This document shows positions 26,895 to 35,824 of a stretch of 64,000 bases of DNA, piece by piece. The position numbers and the translations under genes are program-made. Below the pieces are notes generated by a model. That model was not told the origin of the DNA, did no database searches, and saw only the letters and a program-made list of their open reading frames with translations. Source of the stretch: Ruminococcus sp. OA3. Its GTDB lineage: Bacteria; Bacillota; Clostridia; Lachnospirales; Lachnospiraceae. The first letter of the stretch is position 1. Each line of letters opens with the position of its first letter. Location of the stretch: contig NZ_JAKNTO010000001.1 of assembly GCF_022440845.1 (NCBI RefSeq), positions 3,162,001 through 3,226,000 on the forward strand, written 5' to 3'.

Positions 26895-27782
26895 CTACTT
26901 TGTACGGGTTACCAGATACTCAATCAATGCCTTCAGAAACCCGCATTCTTTTCTGTTCTCTTCCAGCAGCATGATCGCTTTTAGTGACAGCCGCGCCACT
27001 TCTTCTCCTGCATCGTCAAGTCCCGTCAATGTCACATACGTCGTCTTTTCATTTTTTTCATCACTGTGCAAAGGTTTGCCCAGTTCTTCCTGTGTCCCTG
27101 TCACATCCAGAATATCATCCTGAATCTGAAAAGCCAGACCGATATAGCGTCCCGCCTCTTCCAGGCGGGCCACCTCATGATCCGGTGCTCCGGCCAGAAC
27201 TGATCCGATCATCATGGAAGCTTCAATAAGTGCCGAAGTCTTGTTCTCATAGATATAAGACAGCATTTCCGCCGATACCGGTTTGCCTTCATTCAGTACA
27301 TCCACACTCTGACCGCCGAGCATGCCCCGGATTCCTGTCTTACCTGCCAGAATTGCAAGTGCCTTCGCAGCCTGTACTTCTGCTCCCGGAATCTGAAATG
27401 TCAGCAGCGCCGTCTCATACGCATAGTTGAGCAGGGCATCTCCGCTGAGTACCGCCATAGCTTCACCGTAAACCACGTGCGTGGTTTTCCGCCCTCTCCT
27501 GTAATCATCGTTGTCAAGCGCAGGCAGGTCATCATGGATCAGGGAATGTGTATGTATCATCTCTATCGCTGCCATAAATGGTCCCACCACTTTGTCACTG
27601 CCGCCATACATACGGCACGTCTCCCGCATCAGTATCGGCCGCAGTCTTTTTCCGGGAGCCTTCATATTATAGTTGATCGCTTCTGCGAGCGGCGCTGTAA
27701 ATCCGGCCTCCTCCGGCAGGAAGCGGAAAATCATATCCCTTGCCTCTTCTGTCCGTTTTTTCAGTTCCTCTTTAAAATTCAC
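26895..27782 (-). CDS. ispA: Farnesyl/geranyl diphosphate synthase
   Basis: This trans-prenyltransferase builds C10-C15 prenyl diphosphates from IPP and DMAPP. The first aspartate-rich motif is HDDLPALDNDD and the second FQIQDDILDVTG. A GTG start at 27782 is preferred (MNFKEEL..., 295 residues, AGAGGGTG 6-8 bp upstream); an in-frame ATG 6 codons upstream is possible. Either start overlaps the end of xseB, so translation is coupled. Confidence 0.94.
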   Translation of the reverse strand: MNFKEELKKRTEEARDMIFRFLPEEAGFTAPLAEAINYNMKAPGKRLRPILMRETCRMYGGSDKVVGPFMAAIEMIHTHSLIHDDLPALDNDDYRRGRKTTHVVYGEAMAVLSGDALLNYAYETALLTFQIPGAEVQAAKALAILAGKTGIRGMLGGQSVDVLNEGKPVSAEMLSYIYENKTSALIEASMMIGSVLAGAPDHEVARLEEAGRYIGLAFQIQDDILDVTGTQEELGKPLHSDEKNEKTTYVTLTGLDDAGEEVARLSLKAIMLLEENRKECGFLKALIEYLVTRTK

Positions 27783-27990
27783 GAAGTTCACCCTCTGCAT
27801 CCATCTGCAGTACCTTTTTTTCCACGAGGTCCACTTTCCTGCTGCACTCCTTTAACAGTTCCATTCCTGACTGGTACATGCCAAAAGAATCCTCCAGTGA
27901 CAGTTTCCCCGATTCCAGCTTTGCTACTATATTATCCAATATCTCAAATGACTCTTCCAGAGTCTTCTCTGTTTTGTCTTTTTTCTGCAT
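27772..27990 (-). CDS. xseB: Exodeoxyribonuclease VII small subunit
   Basis: XseB is the small helical subunit of exonuclease VII, which degrades single-stranded DNA. The 72-residue protein has the family pattern LEESFEILDNIVAKLESGKLSLEDSFGMYQSGMEL (split over two helices) and the trailing LVEKKVLQM. It overlaps the 3' end of xseA by 47 bp and the start of ispA, so the three are translated together. Confidence 0.95.
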   Translation of the reverse strand: MQKKDKTEKTLEESFEILDNIVAKLESGKLSLEDSFGMYQSGMELLKECSRKVDLVEKKVLQMDAEGELREF

Positions 27991-29197
27991 TCACCCTGTC
28001 CTCCGATATCTCTGTCACATCCGCCCGGATATATCCGTCGCTGACATGAATCTTAAGCGCGTCGCCAGTTCCCGCCTGTGATACACTGGTCACTGCTTTC
28101 CCGTCCCTGCCTTCCACATAGGAAAAACCCTGGTTCAGTTTATCAAGCGGAGACAGACCCTTTAGCCTCTGTATATGCAGCTGCAGAAGATGGCGCTTTT
28201 CCAGGATACGCTGTCCCATCGCACTGCGCAGTTTCTCTTCCGCGTCTGCCAGAAACTGGCGCTTTTCAATGATCTGCTGATGAGGGCTGAGATAACCAAA
28301 TTGAGTTTTCAGCCTGAGCAGATGCTGTTTCGTCAGCGTAATCCTTCCCGTCATATTGATGCTGAGGCGCTTTTTGTACTCCATCATACGCGCGATTACT
28401 GCACGTACATCGTCAACTGCAAGTTCGGCTGCTGCTGACGGAGTCGGTGCGCGCATGTCAGCCACATAATCCGCGATTGTAACATCCGTTTCATGGCCTA
28501 CCGCGGAGATCACAGGCACAGAACATTCAAAAATAGCTCTTGCCACATCCTCCTCATTAAATGCCCAGAGATCCTCTATGGATCCCCCGCCTCTTCCGAC
28601 GATCAGGGTGTCCACACCAAAAGTATCCATTGCACGGATTCCCTGCACGATACTTTCCTTTGCTCCCTCCCCCTGTACCAGCGCCGGATACAGGATAATG
28701 GAAATCCCGGGGTTTCTGCGCTTCGCAACGCTTAAAATATCACGGATCGCCGCTCCCGTCGGTGCGGTGACCACTCCCAGAGTCCGTATGCCTGTCGGTA
28801 TGGACTGCTTATAATCCGGCGCAAACATTCCCATCTCTTCCAGTTCTTTTTTCAGGGCAAGAAATCTCTCATACAGAATTCCTGCGCCTTCCAGTGAAAT
28901 CTCCTGCGCATATACCTGATATCTGCCGTCGCGTTCATAGACATTGACACTTCCTTTTACTACGACCTGGTCCCCGTCTTTCATGCGGAATGCCAGGCCC
29001 TTTCGCTGTCCGGCAAACATCACACAGGCAATCGCCGCATTTTCATCCTTCAGTGAAAAATAAATGTGGCCTGAGGTGTGATATTTACAATTGCTGACTT
29101 CTCCGCGAACTGCTATCCTGGACAGCAGAAAATCCTGTGTGAACATGTTTTTAATATAAGTATTGACCTGCTTTACAGAATAAATACTCTGTCTCAT
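27944..29197 (-). CDS. xseA: Exodeoxyribonuclease VII large subunit
   Basis: XseA is the catalytic subunit of exonuclease VII. The 417-residue protein has the N-terminal OB-fold (VRGEVSNCKYHTSGHIYFSLKD) and the central catalytic part with TLIVGRGGGSIEDLWAFNEE and VISAVGHETDVTIADYVADMRAPTPSAAAE. A coiled region follows, then a C-terminal LNQGFSYVEGRDGK. It follows nusB with a 3-bp gap. Confidence 0.97.
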   Translation of the reverse strand: MRQSIYSVKQVNTYIKNMFTQDFLLSRIAVRGEVSNCKYHTSGHIYFSLKDENAAIACVMFAGQRKGLAFRMKDGDQVVVKGSVNVYERDGRYQVYAQEISLEGAGILYERFLALKKELEEMGMFAPDYKQSIPTGIRTLGVVTAPTGAAIRDILSVAKRRNPGISIILYPALVQGEGAKESIVQGIRAMDTFGVDTLIVGRGGGSIEDLWAFNEEDVARAIFECSVPVISAVGHETDVTIADYVADMRAPTPSAAAELAVDDVRAVIARMMEYKKRLSINMTGRITLTKQHLLRLKTQFGYLSPHQQIIEKRQFLADAEEKLRSAMGQRILEKRHLLQLHIQRLKGLSPLDKLNQGFSYVEGRDGKAVTSVSQAGTGDALKIHVSDGYIRADVTEISEDRVNAEKRQNREDSGRVI

Positions 29198-29200
29198 ACA

Positions 29201-29602
29201 CTACTCCTGCGCGACTGCACCTAAAATTCCGTTGACAAATGATGCTGATTCATCCTGGCCGAAACGTTTTGCCAGTTCGACCGCCTCATTGATAGCAACT
29301 CCGGTCGGAACATCTTCATCATACCTGATCTCATATACGGCAAGCCGAAGAATCGTCAGATCCACTTTACTCATTCTGGTCGTTTTCCAGCCGGATGACT
29401 TTTCATTCAGCAGCCCGTCAATTTCCTGCAGCTTTTCCATGATCAGACGAAACTTGTCTTCCATATATATCTGATCTTTATCCTGCAAATCTTCAAGATT
29501 GTCAAAATACAGCTCAAGCTGGCGAGGCATCTCATCTTCCTGATTAAAAGCGCTCAAAAAAAGCAGCTTAAAAATATTTTCCCGCAGTTCTCTTCGTCCC
29601 AT
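29201..29602 (-). CDS. nusB: Transcription antitermination protein NusB
   Basis: NusB works with NusE in rRNA antitermination. The 133-residue all-helical protein shows [14 protein letters not shown] at the start, [33 protein letters not shown], and the ending [12 protein letters not shown]. The start is the ATG directly after GGAGGAAAAA, not the upstream GTG inside the binding site. It begins the nusB-xseA-xseB-ispA-dxs-tlyA-nadK-argR-recN run. Confidence 0.95.
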   Translation of the reverse strand: MGRRELRENIFKLLFLSAFNQEDEMPRQLELYFDNLEDLQDKDQIYMEDKFRLIMEKLQEIDGLLNEKSSGWKTTRMSKVDLTILRLAVYEIRYDEDVPTGVAINEAVELAKRFGQDESASFVNGILGAVAQE

Positions 29603-29647
29603 TTTTTCCTCCACTTCAAAAGTCAGCAGGTACGCGATGCTGAAAAA

Positions 29648-29669
29648 GGGGGATCTCTACAGATCCCCC
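29648..29669 (-). terminator. Terminator between asp23 and nusB
   Basis: GGGGGATCT pairs over 9 bp with AGATCCCCC across a 4-nt loop, followed on the minus strand by TTTTTCAGC. It separates the Asp23 gene from the nusB operon. Confidence 0.88.
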
Positions 29670-29686
29670 CTCATCCTCTTGATCTC

Positions 29687-30079
29687 TCATTCTATATTTT
29701 CAAGGTTCACGCCTGCAATGCCTATATTAATATCCGATACACTCAGTCCCGTCATATTCTCGATCGCTGATTTTACCTTATCCTGCACTTTGCGGCAGAC
29801 CTCCGGAATCCCATAACCGTATTTAATGTTCAGGTTCAGGTCAACGCCGACCACCCCGTCCGACACATTGACTTTCACACCTTTCGACAGATTCTTCATT
29901 CCGAGTTTTCCTACGAGTTCGTTCGTAATATTTCCGGCCATGGAATTGACACCTTCCACTTCTGTCGCCGCCAATCCGGCAATGATAGCCACTACCTCAT
30001 CTGCGATCTGAACTGTCCCTATTGTACTGTCATCATAAATCGTATAAGCATCTCTGCTTTCATTTTTATTCTCTGCCAT
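29687..30079 (-). CDS. Asp23/Gls24 family envelope stress protein
   Basis: Asp23-family proteins are membrane-associated and linked to cell-envelope stress; the molecular role is not fixed. The 130-residue protein shows the family's IADEVVAIIAGLAATEVEGV, KGVKVNVSDGVVGVDLNLNIKYG and IPEVCRKVQDKVKSAIENMTGL blocks. It sits upstream of nusB as usual in clostridia, but a strong terminator separates the two. AGGAGGTTTCGCT precedes the ATG. Confidence 0.93.
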   Translation of the reverse strand: MAENKNESRDAYTIYDDSTIGTVQIADEVVAIIAGLAATEVEGVNSMAGNITNELVGKLGMKNLSKGVKVNVSDGVVGVDLNLNIKYGYGIPEVCRKVQDKVKSAIENMTGLSVSDINIGIAGVNLENIE

Positions 30080-30148
30080 AGCGAAACCTCCTGCAGCTCA
30101 TCCTTTTTCAATATTATAACAAAATCGTCTGAAAAATAAAAGGGGTTT

Positions 30149-31741
30149 TTAATTCTTTCCGAATTCCGATAGTTTCAGATTGTCATTCCTGTCCAATGTC
30201 ATTCCCACACTCCAGGCGTTGACAAACAACAGCAGCGGATTTCCTTTTAAATCTCTGACTTTTTTCATGTCCGAGGTTCCGACCAGTTTTGCCAGATCAA
30301 CCTCATCTTTATTCTCGATCCACCTGATATGTTCGTACGGAAGCGTTTCCAGACGAATGTCCACTTTATATTCATTTTCCAGACGGTACTTCAGGACATC
30401 AAACTGCAGCACTCCGACCACGCCAACGATGATCTCTTCCATTCCCGTATTAAATTCCTGAAAAATCTGAATGGCACCTTCCTGTGCGATCTGGTTGATT
30501 CCCTTGATAAACTGCTTTCTCTTCATCGTATCCACCTGGCGGACTCTGGCGAAATGTTCGGGTGCAAATGTCGGAATCCCTTCAAATGTAAATCTTTTGC
30601 CCGGACTGCATACGGTATCCCCAATCGAGAAGATTCCGGGATCAAATACGCCGATAATGTCCCCTGCATATGCCTCCTCCACCACATGGCGGTCCTGAGC
30701 CATCATCTGCTGGGGCTGTGACAGACGCATCTTTTTATCCCCCTGGACATGGCAGACTTCCTCTGATGCTTCAAACTTCCCGGAACAGATTCGCATAAAT
30801 GCAATCCTGTCACGGTGCGCTTTATTCATATTTGCCTGAATCTTAAAGACAAATGCAGAAAACGGCTCTTTCATCGGATCTACAATCCCCACATCCGCCT
30901 TTCGGGGAAGCGGCGATGTTGTCATCTGCAGAAAATGCCGCAGGAATGTCTCCACACCGAAGTTTGTAAGTGCCGATCCAAAAAATACCGGAGAGAGTTC
31001 TCCCCTGCTCACTTTTTCCATATCAAATTCAGCACTGGCGCCATCCAGCAGTTCAATCTCGTCCAGCAGCTGATCCTTCTGTCCAGGATCCAGCATATCG
31101 TCCAGACGCGGATCATCCACCGCAATTTCTTCTTCCGTGCCTTCTTTCGTTCCCTTCATGGTGTCTGAAAAGGTCAGCACTTTCCTCGTGTCACGGTCAT
31201 AGACCCCTTTAAAAGATTTTCCTGAACCGATCGGCCAGTTGATCGGGCAGGTTGCGATCCCGAGTTCTTTTTCAATCTCGTCCAGCAGGTCGAAGGTATC
31301 GTTCGCATCGCGGTCCATCTTATTGATGAATGTAAAAATAGGAATATGCCGCATGACACAGACTTTAAACAGTTTTCTTGTCTGTGCCTCAACTCCTTTT
31401 GAACCATCGATGACCATTACGGCAGAGTCAGCTGCCATTAAGGTCCTGTAAGTATCCTCCGAGAAATCCTGGTGCCCCGGTGTATCCAGAATATTAATAC
31501 AGTATCCGTCATAATTAAACTGCAGCACGGATGATGTCACCGAAATTCCACGCTCTTTTTCTATCTCCATCCAGTCAGACACAGCATGGCGCGCTGTCGC
31601 CTTTCCCTTCACGGATCCCGCCAGATTGATCGCTCCTCCGTAGAGCAGGAATTTTTCCGTCAATGTAGTTTTACCTGCATCCGGGTGGGAAATAATGGCG
31701 AAGGTCCGCCTCTTTTCTATTTCTTTCGTATAATCAGCCAC
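30149..31741 (-). CDS. prfC: Peptide chain release factor 3
   Basis: RF3 is the GTPase that recycles RF1 and RF2 from the ribosome. The 530-residue protein has the P-loop HPDAGKTTLTE, the switch region with KERGISVTSSVLQF, DTPGHQDF, and the NKMDRD guanine-specificity motif. The length and the domain II-III region (HVVEEAYAGDIIGV, EFNTGMEEIIVGVVG) are normal. The start follows AGGAGGTTATTTCGTGG. Confidence 0.97.
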   Translation of the reverse strand: MADYTKEIEKRRTFAIISHPDAGKTTLTEKFLLYGGAINLAGSVKGKATARHAVSDWMEIEKERGISVTSSVLQFNYDGYCINILDTPGHQDFSEDTYRTLMAADSAVMVIDGSKGVEAQTRKLFKVCVMRHIPIFTFINKMDRDANDTFDLLDEIEKELGIATCPINWPIGSGKSFKGVYDRDTRKVLTFSDTMKGTKEGTEEEIAVDDPRLDDMLDPGQKDQLLDEIELLDGASAEFDMEKVSRGELSPVFFGSALTNFGVETFLRHFLQMTTSPLPRKADVGIVDPMKEPFSAFVFKIQANMNKAHRDRIAFMRICSGKFEASEEVCHVQGDKKMRLSQPQQMMAQDRHVVEEAYAGDIIGVFDPGIFSIGDTVCSPGKRFTFEGIPTFAPEHFARVRQVDTMKRKQFIKGINQIAQEGAIQIFQEFNTGMEEIIVGVVGVLQFDVLKYRLENEYKVDIRLETLPYEHIRWIENKDEVDLAKLVGTSDMKKVRDLKGNPLLLFVNAWSVGMTLDRNDNLKLSEFGKN

Positions 31742-31858
31742 GAAATAACCTCCTGATTGTTGTTCTTAAGTCGTTCTTAATTCACACGCCATTCATTGTA
31801 TTATATCGTCTGGGCAGTGTCAAGGTTACTGTGCCGTACTTTTATTTATGTTTTTAAT

Positions 31859-32440
31859 TTACCGGTCCATACAATCATATTCTGACCATTGCAGTCCGAG
31901 CGCTTTTGCAGCCTTTCTCGCATCATCAATGTCAATCAGGTCTGCGATCATTCCGAGCATCATATCAGACGCGTCAGCCGATCTCCTGCATGAATAATAT
32001 TTACCGTCAGAGATCCAACCGGTGTCCCCTGTCCAGTAAATTCCCGCGGTAAACATCCGCTTCCAGTTATCGCCGCCAGCGAACTCTGCAACCGTCCTGT
32101 GGTATAATTCCCCTGTCTGTGCAAGGATAGCCGATCCGCTCCCTACCATCATGACTGTACCGGCTGCACCCGCAGCGTCTTTTATAAGTCTCAGCGTGTC
32201 CTGTTCCTGCAGGATCAGGCGCTTTGCGCCTTTTCCACCCGGAATCAGCAGGATATCCCCTCCCGCATTTTCTTCCAGTGGTTCCGTCCACACCTTAACA
32301 TCCTGCGAGCTGTTGATAACTCCGCCTGATATGGATAGATAATTCATATAAAAATGTTCCGGCAGTTTTCCTAAAATGCTGACCGGTACAAACGCATCCA
32401 TTGTTTCAAAGCTGTCATACAGCAGAACATTTACTACCAT
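31859..32440 (-). CDS. DJ-1/PfpI-like protein lacking the nucleophilic cysteine
   Basis: The 193-residue protein has the DJ-1/PfpI fold: VNVLLYDSFETMDAFVPV at the start and DILLIPGGKGAKRL in the middle. At the nucleophile elbow, where most members have V-C-T-G, it reads MVGSGSAIL, so the reactive cysteine is missing. Enzymatic activity of the usual glyoxalase, chaperone or protease type is therefore doubtful; a binding or regulatory role is possible. It stands alone between prfC and the spoIIIA operon. Confidence 0.8.
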   Translation of the reverse strand: MVVNVLLYDSFETMDAFVPVSILGKLPEHFYMNYLSISGGVINSSQDVKVWTEPLEENAGGDILLIPGGKGAKRLILQEQDTLRLIKDAAGAAGTVMMVGSGSAILAQTGELYHRTVAEFAGGDNWKRMFTAGIYWTGDTGWISDGKYYSCRRSADASDMMLGMIADLIDIDDARKAAKALGLQWSEYDCMDR

Positions 32441-32679
32441 GATCCTTTCTCCCTTCTTCTATCCCCGAATGAAATAAAAAAGCAGTTACAGCTTTCCTCC
32501 ATAACTACTTTCCTATCGGGATGTTGCGTCACCAAAAATTAATGTTAATCGAGTGAATTCTAAAGTGACATTATTTGTAATTTCATGATATCAGATTTCT
32601 GAACGGATACAAGCCGGTACCGGGGATATAACATCAATTATTTTTTTAAGCGAATTTCCGCCGTCTCCACATGATATTT

Positions 32680-32688
32680 TGGTATAAT
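32680..32688 (+). promoter_or_regulatory. Orphan extended -10 promoter element
   Basis: TGG plus a perfect TATAAT points rightward, but the only thing downstream on this strand is a hairpin at 32746-32767. No -35 is evident. It could make a short RNA of about 80 nt or be chance. Confidence 0.3.
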
Positions 32689-32745
32689 ATCCACATCCCC
32701 CGGTTGAACAGTACGCCCGACCTATCAGGAATGAAGCAAAACAAA

Positions 32746-32767
32746 GCCGCTGCCTCATGGCAGCGGC
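32746..32767 (-). terminator. Terminator of the spoIIIA operon
   Basis: GCCGCTGCC pairs perfectly over 9 bp with GGCAGCGGC across a 4-nt loop, followed on the minus strand by TTTGTTTTGC. It lies 9 bp after the spoIIIAH stop. Confidence 0.88.
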
Positions 32768-32775
32768 CCTCTGTT

Positions 32776-33474
32776 CTATTCAGCAACAGTCTCATCCATC
32801 GGAGTGATCACGATATTCTGCGGTTCCACACCGGTCTTTCTCTTGACAGCATCTTCGATCTGTGCCAGCTGTGACGACTCCAGATCTGCCGTCGGAACCA
32901 TAACGTCCGCCGTATCACCATTCAGATTGACAACTACATTTTCAAAACCCTTCGCCTCCAGCAGGGATTCTGCTGCCGCCTCTTTCTCAATGCGGTCAGT
33001 CATCGTCACCATACTCTCTACAGCAGACTGTTTTTCCTCTTCGGACAGTTCTTCATTGTTAATGATCTCCAGCAGCGTTTCCTTATTCTGAGAACGCACC
33101 TGCTCCCGGCTGATCTTAGCCTGCGCCACGTATGTAGATGCTCCGGTCAGCACTGCCTCACCCGGTGTCTGGGCCGACGCATCCTCAGAATCGGCATCCG
33201 TGGAGTCAACATCTGCAGAATCAGCATCCGCATTTTCTTTTTCAGCCGCCTCCGCGATCTCATCCGTCAGATCATAATCGAGACTTTCAATCTCCTCCGT
33301 GATATCTCCGATGTCCGCTGTCTCCTCAGTTTTTTCACTGTTGTCCGAACTTTTCGCACTTTGTGTTTTCAGTCGCGAATCCGAATAATTAATATATCCG
33401 GCGACCGCTATCATAACCGCCAAAGCTGTAATAATGATCTGATTTTTTTTGAATATCTTTTTTTTCAACGACAT
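32776..33474 (-). CDS. spoIIIAH: Stage III sporulation protein AH
   Basis: SpoIIIAH is the mother-cell membrane protein that binds forespore SpoIIQ and forms a ring in the channel linking both cells. The 232-residue protein has an N-terminal membrane segment (about residues 12-28), a long acidic linker rich in Asp, Ser and Ala (about 40-110), and the C-terminal YscJ-like domain with SREQVRSQNKETLLEIINNEELS and KGFENVVVNLNGDTADVMV. It is last in the spoIIIA operon. Confidence 0.95.
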   Translation of the reverse strand: MSLKKKIFKKNQIIITALAVMIAVAGYINYSDSRLKTQSAKSSDNSEKTEETADIGDITEEIESLDYDLTDEIAEAAEKENADADSADVDSTDADSEDASAQTPGEAVLTGASTYVAQAKISREQVRSQNKETLLEIINNEELSEEEKQSAVESMVTMTDRIEKEAAAESLLEAKGFENVVVNLNGDTADVMVPTADLESSQLAQIEDAVKRKTGVEPQNIVITPMDETVAE

Positions 33475-33480
33475 TCTCCT

Positions 33481-34065
33481 TCACTTCATTTTCATCACTT
33501 TTATTTTATGTGCATCTACGTGAAATAATGCCATGACTGCTTCCTGAATTTGCTGTACGATCACAGGGTCACTTCCTCCCTGCGCCACCACAACGACTCC
33601 CCGTATCTCGGGCGTCGTCTCTGAAACAACATACGGCGTCTGATTCCCCTCTCCGTCCTTTTGATATACAGTCGCTTCCTCTGAACTGCTGTTTTTTGAA
33701 TCCTGTTTTCCTCCCTGGCTGTCCTCCTGCGATGTCATGGAATCATTGACGGGCGTATCCTTTTCAACGATCTTCTTGCCTGTTGTCTCCAGAGTGATTG
33801 CTGCGGTAACCGTACCGACACCCTCCACCTGCTGCAGTGTCTCCACAAGCTGGCGTTCCAGCTGTTTTTGCATGGTCTCTTCCTGGATTTCCGCTTCCTG
33901 CACCTGTACCCCGGGTTCTTCTTCCGGTTTCGAATCTTTTGCCTTTTTTGTCGGCAGCAGCACAACGATCAATAATCCCAGAATTAATACAAATACCAGG
34001 ATCTGTTCCTTCTTCATCTCCTTTATCCGGGTCCTAATCCGCTCTTTCATCCTTTCACCATTCAC
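33481..34065 (-). CDS. spoIIIAG: Stage III sporulation protein AG
   Basis: SpoIIIAG forms a large ring in the intermembrane space of the engulfed forespore. The 194-residue protein has a membrane segment (about residues 23-40), a Gln/Glu-rich linker and the ring-building domain with LVETLQQVEGVGTVTAAITLE and PEIRGVVVVAQGGSDPVIVQQIQEAVMALF. The GTG start overlaps the spoIIIAF stop; an ATG five codons later is an alternative. Confidence 0.95.
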   Translation of the reverse strand: MNGERMKERIRTRIKEMKKEQILVFVLILGLLIVVLLPTKKAKDSKPEEEPGVQVQEAEIQEETMQKQLERQLVETLQQVEGVGTVTAAITLETTGKKIVEKDTPVNDSMTSQEDSQGGKQDSKNSSSEEATVYQKDGEGNQTPYVVSETTPEIRGVVVVAQGGSDPVIVQQIQEAVMALFHVDAHKIKVMKMK

Positions 34066-34625
34066 CCTATACTAATACTTATATGCGCAGCATCTATCTG
34101 ATATACATCGGCCAAACGCTTTCGGATCTCCTCTGCGGCAGGATCCTGTTTTTCATATTCCGGGTCAATTTCAATCTCCCCGACTGATATACGGCCGCTC
34201 TCCTCCTGTGATACTGCCTGTATACGAATATTCTCCACCTCAATCATCTCCCCCTGTTTTAACGTTACCTCTATGTCTTCCGGATACAGTCCGTATTCCC
34301 CCAGCATCTCACCGATCTGTTCCTTGATCTCCTCACGGCAGGCATACAGCAGATATTCATCACTTTCCTGGGTGAATACCACCTCGGTACGCCGCGCCTC
34401 TTCCCAGGCTACTCTCATCTCCTCAGTCTGGAAGAATTCCTGCAGATCTCTCTCCGAATGAAAGAACTGAAGCACAGGTGTCAGGATAATGACTACCAGC
34501 AGCATTCCCATGAAATTCTTTATATACATCTGATACTGCTTTTGTGGTACAAGATTCATAACAATAGAATATACGAGATAGTAACACACCAGATTTCTCA
34601 TCCAGCTGTAGACCGTTTCCGTCAT
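34062..34625 (-). CDS. spoIIIAF: Stage III sporulation protein AF
   Basis: SpoIIIAF is a membrane component of the SpoIIIA-SpoIIQ channel. The 187-residue protein has two membrane segments near the N-terminus (YYLVYSIVMNLVP and GMLLVVIILTPVLQFF) and a soluble C-terminal domain with a ring-building fold similar to AG and AH. The start is the ATG after GGAGAAAAAT. The frame runs further upstream into spoIIIAE but that part is not used. Confidence 0.92.
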   Translation of the reverse strand: MTETVYSWMRNLVCYYLVYSIVMNLVPQKQYQMYIKNFMGMLLVVIILTPVLQFFHSERDLQEFFQTEEMRVAWEEARRTEVVFTQESDEYLLYACREEIKEQIGEMLGEYGLYPEDIEVTLKQGEMIEVENIRIQAVSQEESGRISVGEIEIDPEYEKQDPAAEEIRKRLADVYQIDAAHISISIG

Positions 34626-34636
34626 ATTTTTCTCCT

Positions 34637-35824
34637 TCACTGCAGCGAGTTTGCCAGGATCACGATCGTCAGCAGAAACATAACCTGCGTTGTAAACAGA
34701 ACTTTCAGCAGGAGACCACACCCCTCTCCCATCGCGTGAAAGCATCCTACCAGCCGGGAATCACAGATCGGCTGGATAACAGCACCAATAAACTTATATA
34801 CGAGTGCGTTAAATCCAAGCCGGATAACAGGTGCGATCGAACAAACGATCAATACGATCAGGGCTGTTACCCCGAAACAGTTCCTGATGAGAACAGCAGA
34901 ACCAAAGATGATTTCAGTGACCGCATTGACCGCATTGCCTACTCCCGGTATCACACTGACAGTTTTTCCGAGAACAGAACGTTTCAGGGAATCAACAGCC
35001 GGTGCTACCAGACTTTGTATAATCTGCATTCCGACTATGACCGTCAGCATACTCTTCTGCGCCCACAAAATTGCAGATTTCAACAGTTCGGATATTCTGG
35101 AGAGCATCTCTTCTTTCGTCAGCAGATTTATGAATTCCAGCAGTACATAGATGTGTATCGCCGGTATCATCATATTCACCAGAAGATACTCCACACAGAA
35201 TATCACGATCAATATGATCTGGTAAAAAACAGTGGCGGACGTCACACCGGAAGCCGCCGTGATCGCAATATAATAGGACGGAGCCAGTGCCTGCATAAAG
35301 CTGACGATCCCCTCAAGCGTTGTATGCAATCCTTCGCTCAGCTGGCCAAACGCTTTCAGAAGCAGTACAAACACCAGAAGATAGACGAGATAAAAACAGA
35401 TGTCCCCCATTTTCTCATTGTCAAATATGTGTACAAAGCTCGTCAGCACGGCTCCCGCAAAGGCCAGCAGCAGAACCTGTCCCAGCACGCTGCGCCCCTG
35501 CTCGAACTCCGAAAACAGACTCTCCTTCAGTATCTCCCCAAACCATTCAAGGCTGAAGGGTGTTTCACCCTTCAAAAGTTCTTTCATCGCATCCAGAAAG
35601 GAAAAGCTGCTGTCTTCTAAAAGCTCGTCCATGATTTCCTGCATCTGCTGAGTGTCCATATCATCGAGCAGTTCTTCCTCATAGTCTTCACTGTTCACCA
35701 GCTGGTCGTCGCTGCTTCCGGCTGCTGATGCACAGCAGGTAACCGGGAGCAGTGTCATTGTCATAAACCAGGCGCTCATAATGAGAATCAGGAGCATACA
35801 CTTTCTCTTTTTATTTTTCTTCAT
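34637..35824 (-). CDS. spoIIIAE: Stage III sporulation protein AE
   Basis: SpoIIIAE is the polytopic membrane component of the channel. The 395-residue protein has a signal-like N-terminus (about residues 9-30 with an alanine cleavage region near CCASAAG), a soluble stretch with ELLKGE, then about seven membrane segments, including KSAILWAQKSMLTVIVGMQ and the conserved NAVNAVTEIIFGSAVLIRN. It overlaps spoIIIAD by four bases. Confidence 0.95.
   Translation of the reverse strand: MKKNKKRKCMLLILIMSAWFMTMTLLPVTCCASAAGSSDDQLVNSEDYEEELLDDMDTQQMQEIMDELLEDSSFSFLDAMKELLKGETPFSLEWFGEILKESLFSEFEQGRSVLGQVLLLAFAGAVLTSFVHIFDNEKMGDICFYLVYLLVFVLLLKAFGQLSEGLHTTLEGIVSFMQALAPSYYIAITAASGVTSATVFYQIILIVIFCVEYLLVNMMIPAIHIYVLLEFINLLTKEEMLSRISELLKSAILWAQKSMLTVIVGMQIIQSLVAPAVDSLKRSVLGKTVSVIPGVGNAVNAVTEIIFGSAVLIRNCFGVTALIVLIVCSIAPVIRLGFNALVYKFIGAVIQPICDSRLVGCFHAMGEGCGLLLKVLFTTQVMFLLTIVILANSLQ

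Larger units (their letters stand above)
32441..32775. other. Intergenic region between the DJ-1-like gene and spoIIIAH
   Basis: The region holds no gene. On the minus strand, about 50 bp before the DJ-1-like gene, a weak AGTTA/TAACT stem is followed by six T, possibly an attenuator. An extended -10 element on the plus strand (32680-32688) and the spoIIIA terminator (32746-32767) lie at the other end. Confidence 0.5.

Noticed and set aside
34736-35620. 294-codon open frame on the plus strand
   Set aside because: It is antisense to spoIIIAE, and its composition (many His, Gln, Arg) is that of a reversed membrane protein gene.
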